Assembly: GCF_034930985.1 (NCBI RefSeq)
Contig: NZ_JAYGIM010000005.1
Coordinates: forward strand, 124,001-188,000
DNA: 64,000 bases
Direction: 5' to 3'
DNA from: Arcicella lustrica
GTDB taxonomy: Bacteria; Bacteroidota; Bacteroidia; Cytophagales; Spirosomataceae
Part shown: one piece after another, positions 9,210 to 17,832 of the stretch
Layout of the letters: each line of letters opens with the position of its first letter
Position numbering within the stretch: position 1 is the stretch's first letter
The notes under the pieces: generated by a model
Told to the model about the DNA's origin: nothing
Database searches by the model: none
The model's input: only the letters and a program-made list of their open reading frames with translations
Program-made: the position numbers and the translations under genes

Positions 9210-9294
9210 GCCAGGGTGGTGGAACTGGTAGACACGCAGGACTTAAAATCCTGTGAACGCAAGTTCGTACGGGTTCGATTCCCGTCCCCGGTAC
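9210..9294 (+). tRNA. tRNA-Leu (UAA), island integration target
   Basis: 85-nt long-variable-arm tRNA. Anticodon stem AGGA/TCCT with loop CTTAAAA gives anticodon TAA. The T arm is ACGGG TTCGATT CCCGT. The acceptor stem GCCAGGG/CCCCGGT contains an A-C mismatch at pair 4-69 and a terminal G-U. Its last 58 bp from 9237 are duplicated at 41639-41696, so the 3' part of this gene is the left attachment site of the island. Confidence 0.93.
9237..9294 (+). repeat. attL, 58-bp direct repeat of the island
   Basis: Identical over 58 bp to 41639-41696. It spans the tRNA-Leu anticodon loop through the 3' end. Sequence identity breaks exactly at 9236 and 9295. Confidence 0.93.
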
Positions 9295-9302
9295 TGATTA
9301 TC

Positions 9303-9337
9303 AAGGAGTTACAATAAAATTTGTAACTCCTTTTTTA
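9303..9337 (+). terminator. terminator carried by the island, after tRNA-Leu
   Basis: Arms 9303-9314 and 9321-9332 (AAGGAGTTACAA / TTGTAACTCCTT) followed by T-rich sequence. It lies inside the element and replaces the tRNA's original terminator, now at 41703-41754. Confidence 0.8.
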
Positions 9338-9350
9338 TTTCAGATTTTCA

Positions 9351-9370
9351 TGCCAAACATTTGCCAAACA
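9351..9370 (+). repeat. integrase arm-type repeat, left end
   Basis: The 20-bp sequence here (two copies of TGCCAAACA separated by TT) recurs exactly at 41519-41538, just inside the other island end; a half copy TGCCAAACAT is at 10868-10877. Position and duplication suggest binding sites for the integrase encoded at 40277. Confidence 0.7.
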
Positions 9371-9491
9371 TTGATTTCTATATATTGGCTTATAATCACA
9401 GAAAGAAATGCTCAATGACAATGGTAAGAAAACAAAGAAAAATTTTGTTTAACTTTAACATTTTTACCGGTTCGATAAATAGAGAAAATAT

Positions 9492-9758
9492 ATGCAAGTA
9501 ATTTGTCTCGAAGAAGTAGCTTTTTATTCATTACTAGAGCAGGTCGTTGTACGTCTAAAGGAATCACAGGGAGAAAAAGAAAAATGGATATCAGATGAAG
9601 AGGCAATGAGAATTCTCAACATTACCTCTAAAACAACACTTCAGAAATTTCGGGATGAAGGAAAAATACGCTATTCTCAACCACAAAAGAAAATAATACT
9701 TTACGACAGAGAGTCTATTGAGAAATTTCTAGAAAAAAACGCCAGAAATACTTTTTAA
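9492..9758 (+). CDS. helix-turn-helix DNA-binding protein (excisionase-like)
   Basis: 88 residues. The segment WISDEEAMRILNIT to KIRYSQPQKKIILYDRESIEKFL is a MerR/excisionase-type winged HTH (HTH_17) of the form found in Bacteroidota integrative elements. The N-terminal 35 residues are helical. It lies next to attL, followed after one base by a second small gene, so it may be the recombination directionality factor or a transfer regulator (inference). Confidence 0.75.
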   Translation: MQVICLEEVAFYSLLEQVVVRLKESQGEKEKWISDEEAMRILNITSKTTLQKFRDEGKIRYSQPQKKIILYDRESIEKFLEKNARNTF

Positions 9759-9759
9759 A

Positions 9760-10029
9760 ATGGAAGACGAAAACAAAGTTGACCCGGACTATATAAAAGG
9801 CTTTAACGAAGGCTATGTCTTAGCAAAACATCTACCCGAGCTTTCGGAACAATTGTCAAAGACAGTTTTACAATCATCACGAAATATGGGATTTCTGGAT
9901 GGCCGAAAGGAATATCAATCTGAGAAGTTGAAAGATAAACTTCCTGCTTGGATAAAAGGACAACGTACCGCGAAGGATACCAAGACTCCGACAAAGGATG
10001 TCAACCGTGACATTGAGCCGGGCGATTAA
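9760..10029 (+). CDS. conserved small protein of an integrative element
   Basis: 89 residues, directly following the HTH gene (1-nt gap), so translationally coupled. Hydrophilic; contains two repeats of an FxxGY/FLDGRKEY type (YIKGFNEGYVL, NMGFLDGRKEYQ). No domain recognised. The fixed pairing with an excisionase-like gene suggests an accessory role in excision or mobilization. Confidence 0.6.
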   Translation: MEDENKVDPDYIKGFNEGYVLAKHLPELSEQLSKTVLQSSRNMGFLDGRKEYQSEKLKDKLPAWIKGQRTAKDTKTPTKDVNRDIEPGD

Positions 10030-10035
10030 GCTTTA

Positions 10036-10701
10036 TCACATGTCCATATCCCTGCCCCTAATGCTTCTTTGAGATTGAGCCATTATATCTTTAGCAGGCT
10101 CTAAATTTTTCTTCATTTGGTTTTCCTTCATACGTGTGTAACTAAGAGATACAATAACTCGACTTCCTAGAGTGTACTTTTCAGTTTCATTCTTTTCTAC
10201 AAACTCTGGTTTAGAGTCATTTGTTTTATCATTAACTGACTGAGCCAACTTGAGTCGGGAGTTTTCTAATAACCTCTGCGAGTAATGCTGCGAATTATTT
10301 AAATCTTTTTCTTGGGGCTTATGATACTTCATCTGCTGTTCCGTTTTACCTTCGAACGGACTAGGGTTCCGCAGATCAACGATTGCCTCTTTAATCTTAT
10401 GTACATCGTCCGGGTCAAGGTTACGGGTTTCCGCTGTAATCCTTTTACTCAACTCACTTTCAAGGTATGTCAACTGTCTCTCAAGATAGTTACGAGTCTC
10501 AGCAAATTTGACTGAATGATCCAATTTTCCCATAGCAATAGGGTTGAATTCAAGTTTCATAGTTGTTGAACGAACCTTAGGCAATCGTGCAATCTGTTCT
10601 TCAACATCTTTGATAATATTTATTTGTGGACTAATTATTTCTTCGAAATATTCGTAGCCCTCAGGAAACTTACTCCTTTTGTCTTCACCTTTGTTATCCA
10701 T
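10036..10701 (-). CDS. hypothetical protein
   Basis: 221 residues, charged and predominantly helical, with probable coiled-coil stretches at about 20-45 and 70-100 (ETRNYLERQLTYLESELSKR) and a low-complexity polar centre. Convergent with the HTH operon (6-bp gap). No family recognised. Its position among mobilization genes suggests an accessory DNA-processing or plasmid-type function, but that is a guess. Confidence 0.55.
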   Translation of the reverse strand: MDNKGEDKRSKFPEGYEYFEEIISPQINIIKDVEEQIARLPKVRSTTMKLEFNPIAMGKLDHSVKFAETRNYLERQLTYLESELSKRITAETRNLDPDDVHKIKEAIVDLRNPSPFEGKTEQQMKYHKPQEKDLNNSQHYSQRLLENSRLKLAQSVNDKTNDSKPEFVEKNETEKYTLGSRVIVSLSYTRMKENQMKKNLEPAKDIMAQSQRSIRGRDMDM

Positions 10702-11087
10702 CCTTCCATTATTAAAGAGGTAATAAATAGAAACCTTACGAAATAATAAAAAATTATCGTCAAATGTCTCGTAAAGTTGATTGATATAAATTTGAACAGA
10801 GTTTTACAAACGAAACCCGCTGTTCAATTAGTTACAGTTTGGTAAAACCCACATCTAATTGATTTAATGCCAAACATACTTCAATCAATTCTTGTACTCT
10901 GGAATACTGCAAACAATAGTTTCAGATACAACATTGAAAGCTTTCTTGGATAGTAAATATACGAAAGAACAAGCCAAGATCAGAATAGTGTCAAAGCTAG
11001 GTCGATGAAAATCAGCCCGGCTTTTTTGATGAGCGTATTTCAATATTGCATATGTGACACATTTTTTTCGACGTTCAGTTATCAACG
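10702..11087. other. AT-rich intergenic region
   Basis: About 390 bp with no convincing gene. It contains the single TGCCAAACAT arm-type repeat at 10868-10877. GC content rises abruptly after about 11.09 kb. Confidence 0.4.
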
Positions 11088-11271
11088 GTCAACCTCCTTT
11101 GTCTTGTCTGTTGATTAATGCTGTCAGCTTAGCCCAACGGCTGCGATGACGCTTATCCCTGATTTTTATTGCATAAAAATCATCTGCGACTCCGCTTCGC
11201 TTCGGGGAGCTTTCGCCCCCTTTCGGGCTTTTTAGCTTCCATCATCAACCAACAAAACAAAGGAGATTGAC
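11088..11271 (+). promoter_or_regulatory. long structured leader with RBS in a long-range stem
   Basis: Arms 11088-11115 and 11244-11271 are inverted repeats matching at 24 of 28 positions; three of the four differences are transitions (C/T). Inside lie a perfect 9-bp hairpin (TGATTTTTA / TAAAAATCA, about 11160-11182) and a GC-rich core with GGGAGCTTTCGCCCCC-like elements. The right arm holds the Shine-Dalgarno AGGAG of the gene starting at 11274, so pairing of the arms would hide it. Could be a translational switch, or a structured DNA site such as an origin of transfer. Confidence 0.6.
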
Positions 11272-11273
11272 TG

Positions 11274-11480
11274 ATGACAACTGAAAACAAAACTGAAAAA
11301 AAATATCCGACCCACACAGCTTACTTCCTGAAATATCAAGATGGACAGGAAACCCCGGAATGGATTAAAACCGGAGCCGCCTGGACACATTGCGATAATG
11401 AAGGGCTAAATCTTTCCCTCAAAATTTGTGGTCAGCCAGTATCTTTGGTGATCGGTAAGAACAAACCAAAACCTGAATAA
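11274..11480 (+). CDS. small conserved mobile-element protein
   Basis: 68 residues starting ATG after a strong AAAGGAG. Pattern: THTAYFLK, IKTGAAWTH, GLNLSLKICGQPVSLVI, which resembles short proteins commonly found on proteobacterial plasmids and ICEs (a GAAW.H.DG.G core); function unknown. A broken paralogue exists at 19591-19777. The strong Shine-Dalgarno is unlike neighbouring host genes and agrees with foreign origin. A terminator follows 7 nt after the stop, so it is probably monocistronic. Confidence 0.7.
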   Translation: MTTENKTEKKYPTHTAYFLKYQDGQETPEWIKTGAAWTHCDNEGLNLSLKICGQPVSLVIGKNKPKPE

Positions 11481-11487
11481 TACCTAT

Positions 11488-11518
11488 GCCGGGCAGATGT
11501 CGATCTGTCCGGCTTTTA
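11488..11518 (+). terminator. rho-independent terminator
   Basis: GC-rich 11-bp stem (GCCGGGCAGAT / ATCTGTCCGGC, one mismatch), loop GTCG, then TTTTA. Ends the transcript of the 68-aa gene; a plasmid-like GC-rich terminator. Confidence 0.8.
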
Positions 11519-11523
11519 CTTTT

Positions 11524-11922
11524 TCAGGAGACATTAGCTTCTACAACTATGTTGACTATGATAACATTATTGTGACTTTGGTTCTGCGCGTATCTTGGAT
11601 TAACAGCGGATAATATTTTTGGCAGATGATCCAACAGTTCCATGAAGAGCGGTTCTAGACAATATCCTTGCAGAATTGCCGTGTGGGAGGAAAAGTTCAA
11701 AGTGATTTGGTTCATGTCTTCACCAACAATGAATTCTGCTCCAATCAAATAGGCATAGTTTAGAAAATACCGTCGTCCGTCTGGCCAAATTAAACAAAGG
11801 TTCCGGGCATGACTGTTGGAGTGGTACAATCCATTTTGACCATCCGGGACAGATGTCCCGTCGGGTTTGGACGGATTGCTTTCGCGCATCTGATCAAAAC
11901 GAAGTTTAAATCCCTGGCTCAT
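11524..11922 (-). CDS. hypothetical protein downstream of relaxase
   Basis: 132 residues. The start ATG lies inside the last codons of the relaxase gene (17-bp overlap), so the two are translationally coupled. Contains a mostly beta-type centre (NLCLIWPDGRRYFLNYAYLI, FIVGEDMNQITLNF) reminiscent of small single-domain proteins found next to relaxases on mobile elements. No family recognised; possibly an accessory mobilization factor. Confidence 0.65.
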   Translation of the reverse strand: MSQGFKLRFDQMRESNPSKPDGTSVPDGQNGLYHSNSHARNLCLIWPDGRRYFLNYAYLIGAEFIVGEDMNQITLNFSSHTAILQGYCLEPLFMELLDHLPKILSAVNPRYAQNQSHNNVIIVNIVVEANVS

Positions 11923-14647
11923 AAGATCTGTCCTTTGGATAAGTTTTGTCCTTACTCATTGCTTTTGGTTTGTTGATAAGATTACGATTTACATCCTGAC
12001 GGATATGTTGCTGGATGATGTCTTGGGACGGCTTTTTCTTGGTTACAAGTTCAATGGCAGATTCCCGATCTCCCATTTCAGAGGCATTTTCTAATAGCCT
12101 TGCTTTGTCATCCGTATAAATATGTGCCCGTTCACGGCCACGTGAGACGGACACATAGAATTGTTTTGCATCTGTAGCCCCAAAAGTTGACGCGGGTTGA
12201 GAGATAAAAACCTCGTCGACAGTTTTTCCCTGTGATGCATAGCTTGTGACACAATGCGCATGCGCTAAATGACCAAAATTGCCCTTTAACTGATATTGGT
12301 TTTTGCTCACTGTGTTACGCAAGACCATGTCACCATTCTTACGGACAGAGACAACCTGTAAAAGCTGTCCATTATTAAGGCGGTTGTTTTTCTCATCAAA
12401 GCCGTTGCGCGTGATGCGAACAGTGTCATTTTTAGAGACTGCAATTTTGGATTTGCGGTAAACATCGTAGAGACTGCTTTTATCTGTTGGCAACGAAACG
12501 GTTTGGTCTTTTTCATTTTTTAGGATAACGGTATTTTCGGAGGATTCTTGGACATCCCAGATACTACCACGTTGTATGCCTGGCGTATTTTGGCTGAATT
12601 GCACAACGTGACCAGCGTGTAAATTGCGCCAGTCACTTTTTTGAGCATCTGTTAAATTCAAGTTCAGCAACCTTGTAACTTGAGTTTCTTTTTTATCTAG
12701 AATGCCTATTGTCCTTAATTCCGTACGAATGGCATTTGTGATAGCATCGCCCTGTTTATGTGTTGGTGAAATCACCAAAGTCGATTTGCCTTTTTTTACA
12801 GCTGCCACGTAATCATTGACAAGTTGTTCATTTGAATTTAGGGGATCGATTTCTTTGATAACCTCCATACTATCCAGTTTAGCAAAAGCCTTAGCAACAT
12901 TGCCTTTTGACAAATCCTCCACGACATGGCGATATTGTTCATTGCGTTGACGGTAGATCTTATTGACTTCGGCAGCTTGAATACCGCCCTCAGTATTGAG
13001 AATTCGCAACGCATCACCTCGGACAACACTGGCGTGCTGGCGGGTGTCGCCGCCAAGGATCAACCGGGCATTCTGTTTTTCCGCTAATTCCAACAGGTGA
13101 GTCATGTCTTTCGTCCCCAACAGGCCTGCTTCATCCACCCATAGAACCTGATTTTTCAGCGTGTCTTGCAATGCTTGGTCGTTAAGCAGTTTGGTAACAG
13201 TTTCAGCACTTTCAAAACCTTCCGATCTTAACACACCACGGGAGGCCTCTGATGTAGGTGCCACGACTATGACTTGCTTTCCGGCTTCTTCGATACGTGC
13301 AACGGCTTCTTTCATCAGCGTCGTTTTGCCACTACCAGCCGCTCCCCGGATGATCGACACGCGATGGGGGGTAGTCAGCACATGCTTGACCGCCGCAGCC
13401 TGTTGGCCTTCCAGTTTAAGTTCAGGTGCTTTGCCGTATAACGGTATTAGCTGACCTTGTCCGTGCCGTGCCAGTTGGACCATATGTTGTTCTTCGGCCA
13501 ACACGGATTTTGTCGTGCACATGGTGCGAGATTTTTCTTTAACATGGATAATGCGTTCATCTCTGTTGAACTGGTCAGTGATAGTGTCGACAGTAACGGC
13601 TATGTCACCGATACCGTAACGAAAGGCCGATTCTAGGATTTTACGGTCAGCTAAAACCGATGCACGTTCAAAGCCGTGTTCAATGGCATGGTCGACACAG
13701 TGTTTGGGATCAAGGATGGTTCGTTCCTTTTCAGGTGCGAACCGGAGGATCTCCGATCCTTTGCCTTGTCCCTGGTCGTCCAGTTCGAAAATCTGCTTCC
13801 GCCAGTTTGCTTTGAGCTCATCCATGCCCACGCCCTTTTGCTTGTTGGCACGGGTGCGTGCCCCGAGCCCGTCAAGTTCTTTTGCGTCTGTAATGCCTTT
13901 CTCTTTGGCAATGCGGTCAATCTCATCTGACCTTTTCGAAAAAAGGTCGATGACATTTTGTGGAACGCCTTCAATCTCAAAGGATTTGTCCGTCCGACGC
14001 ACCTGATAACCTAGATTAATCAGTTTATCTGATAGTAGTTTGTGAAAGCGTGCCTGGTAGTAAGGCATATCTCGTTTGACGTCACCAAACTGCCCAGCCT
14101 TGACTTTTTGTTCGACATTATCCCACGTTGCATTGAAGACAAAGCAATGAGCATGTAAATGGGGATCGGGCAAGGACCCTGCGACAGGCCTAGATGTTTG
14201 ATGGATAAAATCCGCCCACAGAAGCTCACCTGTGATCCGGTCGTTATATTGACCCTGCTTGCGTACCCTTGTTTTTACATCCGCCTCTATGTGGTGCATT
14301 GTCTCTTGTACGCTGGATTGAAACGCCTCGATCAAATGGTCATCGTTTGACAATCCATGCAAAATTGAAACTGACTTCGGACAATGAAAATTAATGTCAT
14401 AGCCAACCCGTCTTTCTTGTTTAGTTTCTGGAGTTAGTGATTGTCCGGTTTTGGGATTGATGTTTTCGCACAGAGCAAAGAATACCTCTTTGGTCGCCGA
14501 GCCGTTAAGGCCCAAACGTTCAGCAAGCCTCCCTTGAATTTTTCCGTTGAGTTCCTGATCATTGATGTAGTAATCGGCCTTTGACAGGGAATCGGAAAAA
14601 TAGGCTTTGGCATGTCCGGCAGAGGAGTTTTGGATCATCCGTATCAT
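11906..14647 (-). CDS. MobF-family (TrwC/TraI-like) conjugative relaxase-helicase
   Basis: 913 residues. N-terminal relaxase domain (about 1-300): tandem tyrosines in ADYY near residue 26 are candidates for the nicking tyrosines, followed by RLAERLGL.G, GYDINFHCPKSVSILHG, and the metal-binding triad DPHLHAH near residue 163. A RecD/TraA-type helicase follows with Walker A GAAGSGKTTL near residue 437, LWVDEAGLLG (Walker B) and the C-terminal CVTSYASQGKTVDEVF motif. It should nick oriT, remain covalently bound and unwind the strand for transfer. GC content is markedly higher than the flanks. No T4SS genes are nearby, so transfer would rely on a helper. Confidence 0.9.
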   Translation of the reverse strand: MIRMIQNSSAGHAKAYFSDSLSKADYYINDQELNGKIQGRLAERLGLNGSATKEVFFALCENINPKTGQSLTPETKQERRVGYDINFHCPKSVSILHGLSNDDHLIEAFQSSVQETMHHIEADVKTRVRKQGQYNDRITGELLWADFIHQTSRPVAGSLPDPHLHAHCFVFNATWDNVEQKVKAGQFGDVKRDMPYYQARFHKLLSDKLINLGYQVRRTDKSFEIEGVPQNVIDLFSKRSDEIDRIAKEKGITDAKELDGLGARTRANKQKGVGMDELKANWRKQIFELDDQGQGKGSEILRFAPEKERTILDPKHCVDHAIEHGFERASVLADRKILESAFRYGIGDIAVTVDTITDQFNRDERIIHVKEKSRTMCTTKSVLAEEQHMVQLARHGQGQLIPLYGKAPELKLEGQQAAAVKHVLTTPHRVSIIRGAAGSGKTTLMKEAVARIEEAGKQVIVVAPTSEASRGVLRSEGFESAETVTKLLNDQALQDTLKNQVLWVDEAGLLGTKDMTHLLELAEKQNARLILGGDTRQHASVVRGDALRILNTEGGIQAAEVNKIYRQRNEQYRHVVEDLSKGNVAKAFAKLDSMEVIKEIDPLNSNEQLVNDYVAAVKKGKSTLVISPTHKQGDAITNAIRTELRTIGILDKKETQVTRLLNLNLTDAQKSDWRNLHAGHVVQFSQNTPGIQRGSIWDVQESSENTVILKNEKDQTVSLPTDKSSLYDVYRKSKIAVSKNDTVRITRNGFDEKNNRLNNGQLLQVVSVRKNGDMVLRNTVSKNQYQLKGNFGHLAHAHCVTSYASQGKTVDEVFISQPASTFGATDAKQFYVSVSRGRERAHIYTDDKARLLENASEMGDRESAIELVTKKKPSQDIIQQHIRQDVNRNLINKPKAMSKDKTYPKDRSYEPGI

Positions 14648-14814
14648 GATAACAAGTATACAATGGTTTTAAATTGATCGAATTCAAATCTGCTTTTGTT
14701 AATGCCGGTACATGAAAAAGAAATCGCAAATTTGAGATGGGCTGTGTGAGGGAAGTGTGTAATGCCGGATAAAGAATCATCATCAGACATCTCCCCTGCG
14801 CACAGCTCAGGAGG

Positions 14815-15597
14815 TTACAGAACCTCCACAGTTTCTTTTTCGAAGAACGTTTCAGCAACGCGGCGTCTGGTTTGAATGTTTGCTGGTCTGTGACCGTAAA
14901 AGCTAAAACCACGTGCTTCTTCTGGTTTTTTGCCGTCAATAAAAACTGCCGAAAGTTCTTCTCCGCAAATCATCTCATCAATATGATCCATTATAAAATT
15001 GTCGCCTTGGTAGTAGGCAGCTTTATAACTGAGTGAGTAAATTACACTGCAAAACATGAGTAAGTTACCTACGTTTTGATCGAAAACCCATAACATAAAT
15101 CCAATGACAAAGAAAAAAGCAGGTTCTATTAAGGTTTCGATTGTGCGGATCTCTACTGGATTCCCACCGAATTTTAACGAGCAAAACTCACGGTGAATTG
15201 TTCCGGCTGACAAGCTGAAACGTGCCATATCATAGACAGAGGGCAGAGATTTCACCTCTTTGCGGCGTTCTATGGAGCAATAGAGAAACGCGCCCAAGAA
15301 AATATACCAGGTAAGATTTTTACCTAAAAAGGAAAATAAATTGAATTGGTAATATGACATTTGCACCTTGGAAAATATTGCAAATCCATACTGGGAAAAA
15401 GCAGGAATGATGGATAATACGACTAGCAAAAAGATAGCAGTAGAAAACGAAAAGTACCTTTCCCCCATATTACGTCTGATGAATACTTCTAAAAGAAGAC
15501 GTGGACCTGATCCGATACCGAAAAAAATACTTAGTAACGTTTCCTTGATAACGTTTGTACGTTTGTACAAGCTTTTGAAATAGCGATTAGACTTCAT
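14815..15597 (-). CDS. membrane protein of the mobilization module
   Basis: 260 residues with about four membrane segments (near 52-72, 95-112, 160-180, 183-200), a basic N-terminus and a soluble C-terminal tail of about 50 residues. Located 14 bp after the coupling-protein stop and upstream of the relaxase on the same strand, so it forms the middle of a three-gene transfer unit. Position resembles small membrane partners of coupling proteins (TraG/TrwB-associated), but I do not recognise the family. Confidence 0.65.
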   Translation of the reverse strand: MKSNRYFKSLYKRTNVIKETLLSIFFGIGSGPRLLLEVFIRRNMGERYFSFSTAIFLLVVLSIIPAFSQYGFAIFSKVQMSYYQFNLFSFLGKNLTWYIFLGAFLYCSIERRKEVKSLPSVYDMARFSLSAGTIHREFCSLKFGGNPVEIRTIETLIEPAFFFVIGFMLWVFDQNVGNLLMFCSVIYSLSYKAAYYQGDNFIMDHIDEMICGEELSAVFIDGKKPEEARGFSFYGHRPANIQTRRRVAETFFEKETVEVL

Positions 15598-15611
15598 AAT
15601 TGAAATAGCGA

Positions 15612-17126
15612 TTATGGTTGATAAAATTGATTGAAATTCATTTTGATATGGTTGTCACCGTTCATGATGACATCACCTTGGCGATGCATATAGCCTTCGA
15701 CTTTAAAGTTGTTTTTCGGGCCACCTGTTTTGAGTGATATAAACTGCTCAGGACGGACTACCCTTTCTAGTTTAAATGATCGTCCTCTGGTGTGCGACAC
15801 ATTTTTGGCGACAGTAATACTATCTGATTGATCCTCAAAAAAGCTATCACCAATAAGTTCAGAAGCATAACGGTTAGTTTCAATATCCGCATTGGCATGA
15901 AATATCTTGGTCGCTAAAGTCCCAAGGAAACTTTTCACTTTGTATTCACTTTGTTTACCGCCCATGCTTGCATAAAGATTGGGCAGGTTTTGTGTTAGGT
16001 AAACTGTGCATATGCGACTGCTACGAGCCGTTGCCTGAAAATCTACATCGTGTTCATGAATAAAATTCTGTGCCTCATCTGCCCAAAGAAAAACAGGTCT
16101 GGAGTTCTCTGTGACATTACGTTTTTCCATCGCCCGTTGCCAGATATACTTAAATAAGATTTGACAATCACGCCCCACTTTATGATAGACTTTAACTGGC
16201 AGGTTGATAAGGATAATTTTTCCTTTCAAACTATCTTCCGGAGTAACGGTGGATAAGTCATGCCGACAAAAGAGAGAGTAAACAGGTTCACGCAACAGGC
16301 GAAAAAGAAACCCTGAAAATGTAAAATCGATAATAGAGCGTGTTTTATCACTCAGCGTTATATAGGTATCGATAAAAAACTGATCTAAAAATTTAAGCAG
16401 CCGGTATTCCGGTACACCGTCCAACATCTCATTTTCTAAGTTGTCATTAGTTATAATTTCCGTCCTTTCCTTATCAGATAGGTTACTCATCCAACTATCG
16501 ATTTTGATAGTAATATTGTCGCGAGCTGCCTGAAAAGCTTTATCAAAGGCTTTAATTTCTCCGTCATCCGATGATAAGTCAATTTTAGGATCGCCTTTTG
16601 GTATTGTTTGGACGATGTTATACATTTCCTGTATAGAAACTTTTCCATAGGCTAATCGGCACAGATCAATGACGTTAAAGATCAACATGTCTAGTGCTGA
16701 TTCCCAGAAACCATCATTACTCATTCCGCTATCTTTTTCCACTCCTGCTTGAATGACTGTTTTAAGAACATCAACTAAATTGTCAGTCAATTCATTTTTT
16801 CCATCTGTTTGAGATGCTTCGTATTGGAGAAAATTTAAATAATATTTTCCACGCGGCTCGATTACAATAAGATCATCCTCTCGTCCCGTAAGTTTGCAGT
16901 AATTAATCCAAACATCTTTTTCGTCTGGCTTTGCTGTCATTACCAATCCGCCAAATTTTTTCGAGAGGAAGCGAAGTGCCATCTGCCTCCCCGTGCCTGT
17001 CGTTTTTCCTGCACCTAGGCCCCCACAACAAAAAAGTCCCTGAACAGCTTCTCGGGTAGTCCATTGGTATTGTTCAGTACTGGAGGCAAGCTCCATAATT
17101 GGATCGTCCAAACTAAATGTTTCCAT
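15612..17126 (-). CDS. type IV coupling protein (VirD4/TraD-like ATPase)
   Basis: 504 residues. Walker A GGLGAGKTTG near residue 39 and Walker B LWADEAQNF near residue 347, with the arginine-rich stretch ATARSSRICTVYLTQNLPNL typical of the TraM-recognition/TraD C-terminal domain. No N-terminal membrane helices are present, unlike VirD4, so the neighbouring membrane protein may supply the anchor. It would deliver the relaxase-DNA complex to a secretion channel. First gene of the transfer unit (coupling protein, membrane protein, relaxase, small protein). Confidence 0.88.
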   Translation of the reverse strand: METFSLDDPIMELASSTEQYQWTTREAVQGLFCCGGLGAGKTTGTGRQMALRFLSKKFGGLVMTAKPDEKDVWINYCKLTGREDDLIVIEPRGKYYLNFLQYEASQTDGKNELTDNLVDVLKTVIQAGVEKDSGMSNDGFWESALDMLIFNVIDLCRLAYGKVSIQEMYNIVQTIPKGDPKIDLSSDDGEIKAFDKAFQAARDNITIKIDSWMSNLSDKERTEIITNDNLENEMLDGVPEYRLLKFLDQFFIDTYITLSDKTRSIIDFTFSGFLFRLLREPVYSLFCRHDLSTVTPEDSLKGKIILINLPVKVYHKVGRDCQILFKYIWQRAMEKRNVTENSRPVFLWADEAQNFIHEHDVDFQATARSSRICTVYLTQNLPNLYASMGGKQSEYKVKSFLGTLATKIFHANADIETNRYASELIGDSFFEDQSDSITVAKNVSHTRGRSFKLERVVRPEQFISLKTGGPKNNFKVEGYMHRQGDVIMNGDNHIKMNFNQFYQP

Positions 17127-17538
17127 GATATCTCTATGTTATTTAATGGATTGGTATATCACTTTGAAGTTTTGGTATGTCCTCATCACCTTCATTACAT
17201 GTATCTCCATTGGCTTATTGCATGAAGTTTGTATAGATAATCTGAATTAGAGTGAGATTTTGTGAATAGCTTTTGAATAATTTCATCCAAAAGCTGTCTA
17301 CGATGTGACATGATCTGATTTGTCTTTATATAATTAGCTTTTTGAGATGGGAAATTGCGTCTATCACTAATGTTAAGCGAAAAATTGCTTTCTAGTATAT
17401 TTAAAACTGGATTTATTTAAAACGTGATTTTGTCTCTCGATTGCTAATAAACAGCTGTTACAAGGCTGTGTTTGGAGTTGCGACATAGCGCAACTCCAAA
17501 AGTAAGTACCTATTTTCTGTAAAAGTTACCGTCAATCC
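17127..17538. other. leader / intergenic region before the coupling protein
   Basis: About 410 bp. A 38-codon minus-strand ORF (17195-17311) continues an open but startless frame upstream (to about 17430) and could be a remnant. No strong evidence for a gene. Confidence 0.35.
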
Positions 17539-17579
17539 AGTGCAGTTAGAATCTCACCGCATGAGATTCTAACTGCACT
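17539..17579. repeat. perfect 18-bp-arm palindrome, 5-nt loop
   Basis: Arms 17539-17556 and 17562-17579 are exact reverse complements (AGTGCAGTTAGAATCTCA and its complement) around CCGCA. It lies in a degenerate second copy of the end of the small ORF at 17591-17731; the other copy has diverged and is not palindromic, so the palindrome arose or is maintained in one copy only. Candidate protein-binding or transfer-origin structure. Confidence 0.75.
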
Positions 17580-17590
17580 TACACCTAATC

Positions 17591-17731
17591 CTATTTTCTG
17601 TAAAATTTACCGTCAATGTAGCGCTCGTAAATCTCACCGGATGAGGTTCTAATTACACTCACACCTAATAATGAACTTTCGATTATTTCGCCACGAATAG
17701 TTCCATAAGCAGTTTTGACTTCTATGTACAT
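17591..17731 (-). CDS. small ORF (46 aa) with truncated tandem copy
   Basis: Begins MYIEVKTAYGTIRGEIIESS and ends RYIDGKFYRK; compact, beta-rich and plausibly translated. The last ~24 codons are repeated just downstream (about 17510-17590) in a copy that keeps GVS, R, S, GEI but terminates early at LD, and hosts the palindrome at 17539. Function unknown. Confidence 0.4.
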   Translation of the reverse strand: MYIEVKTAYGTIRGEIIESSLLGVSVIRTSSGEIYERYIDGKFYRK

Positions 17732-17832
17732 GCTAATTGTGTTTGATTGTGAAAAATTGAACTGTTTTTTAAATTAAATGATAGGTTAATTAATGGTGGC
17801 TATTTAACCATCTATTACCCTCAAATCCATAG

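Noticed and set aside
10885..11085. 66-codon minus-strand ORF
   Set aside because: Starts with TTG, no ribosome binding site, composition unlike a protein, and it runs up to the structured region at 11088. Treated as chance.
13161..14006. Several long ORFs opposite the relaxase gene
   Set aside because: Shadows caused by the higher GC of the relaxase; the relaxase frame has all family motifs.
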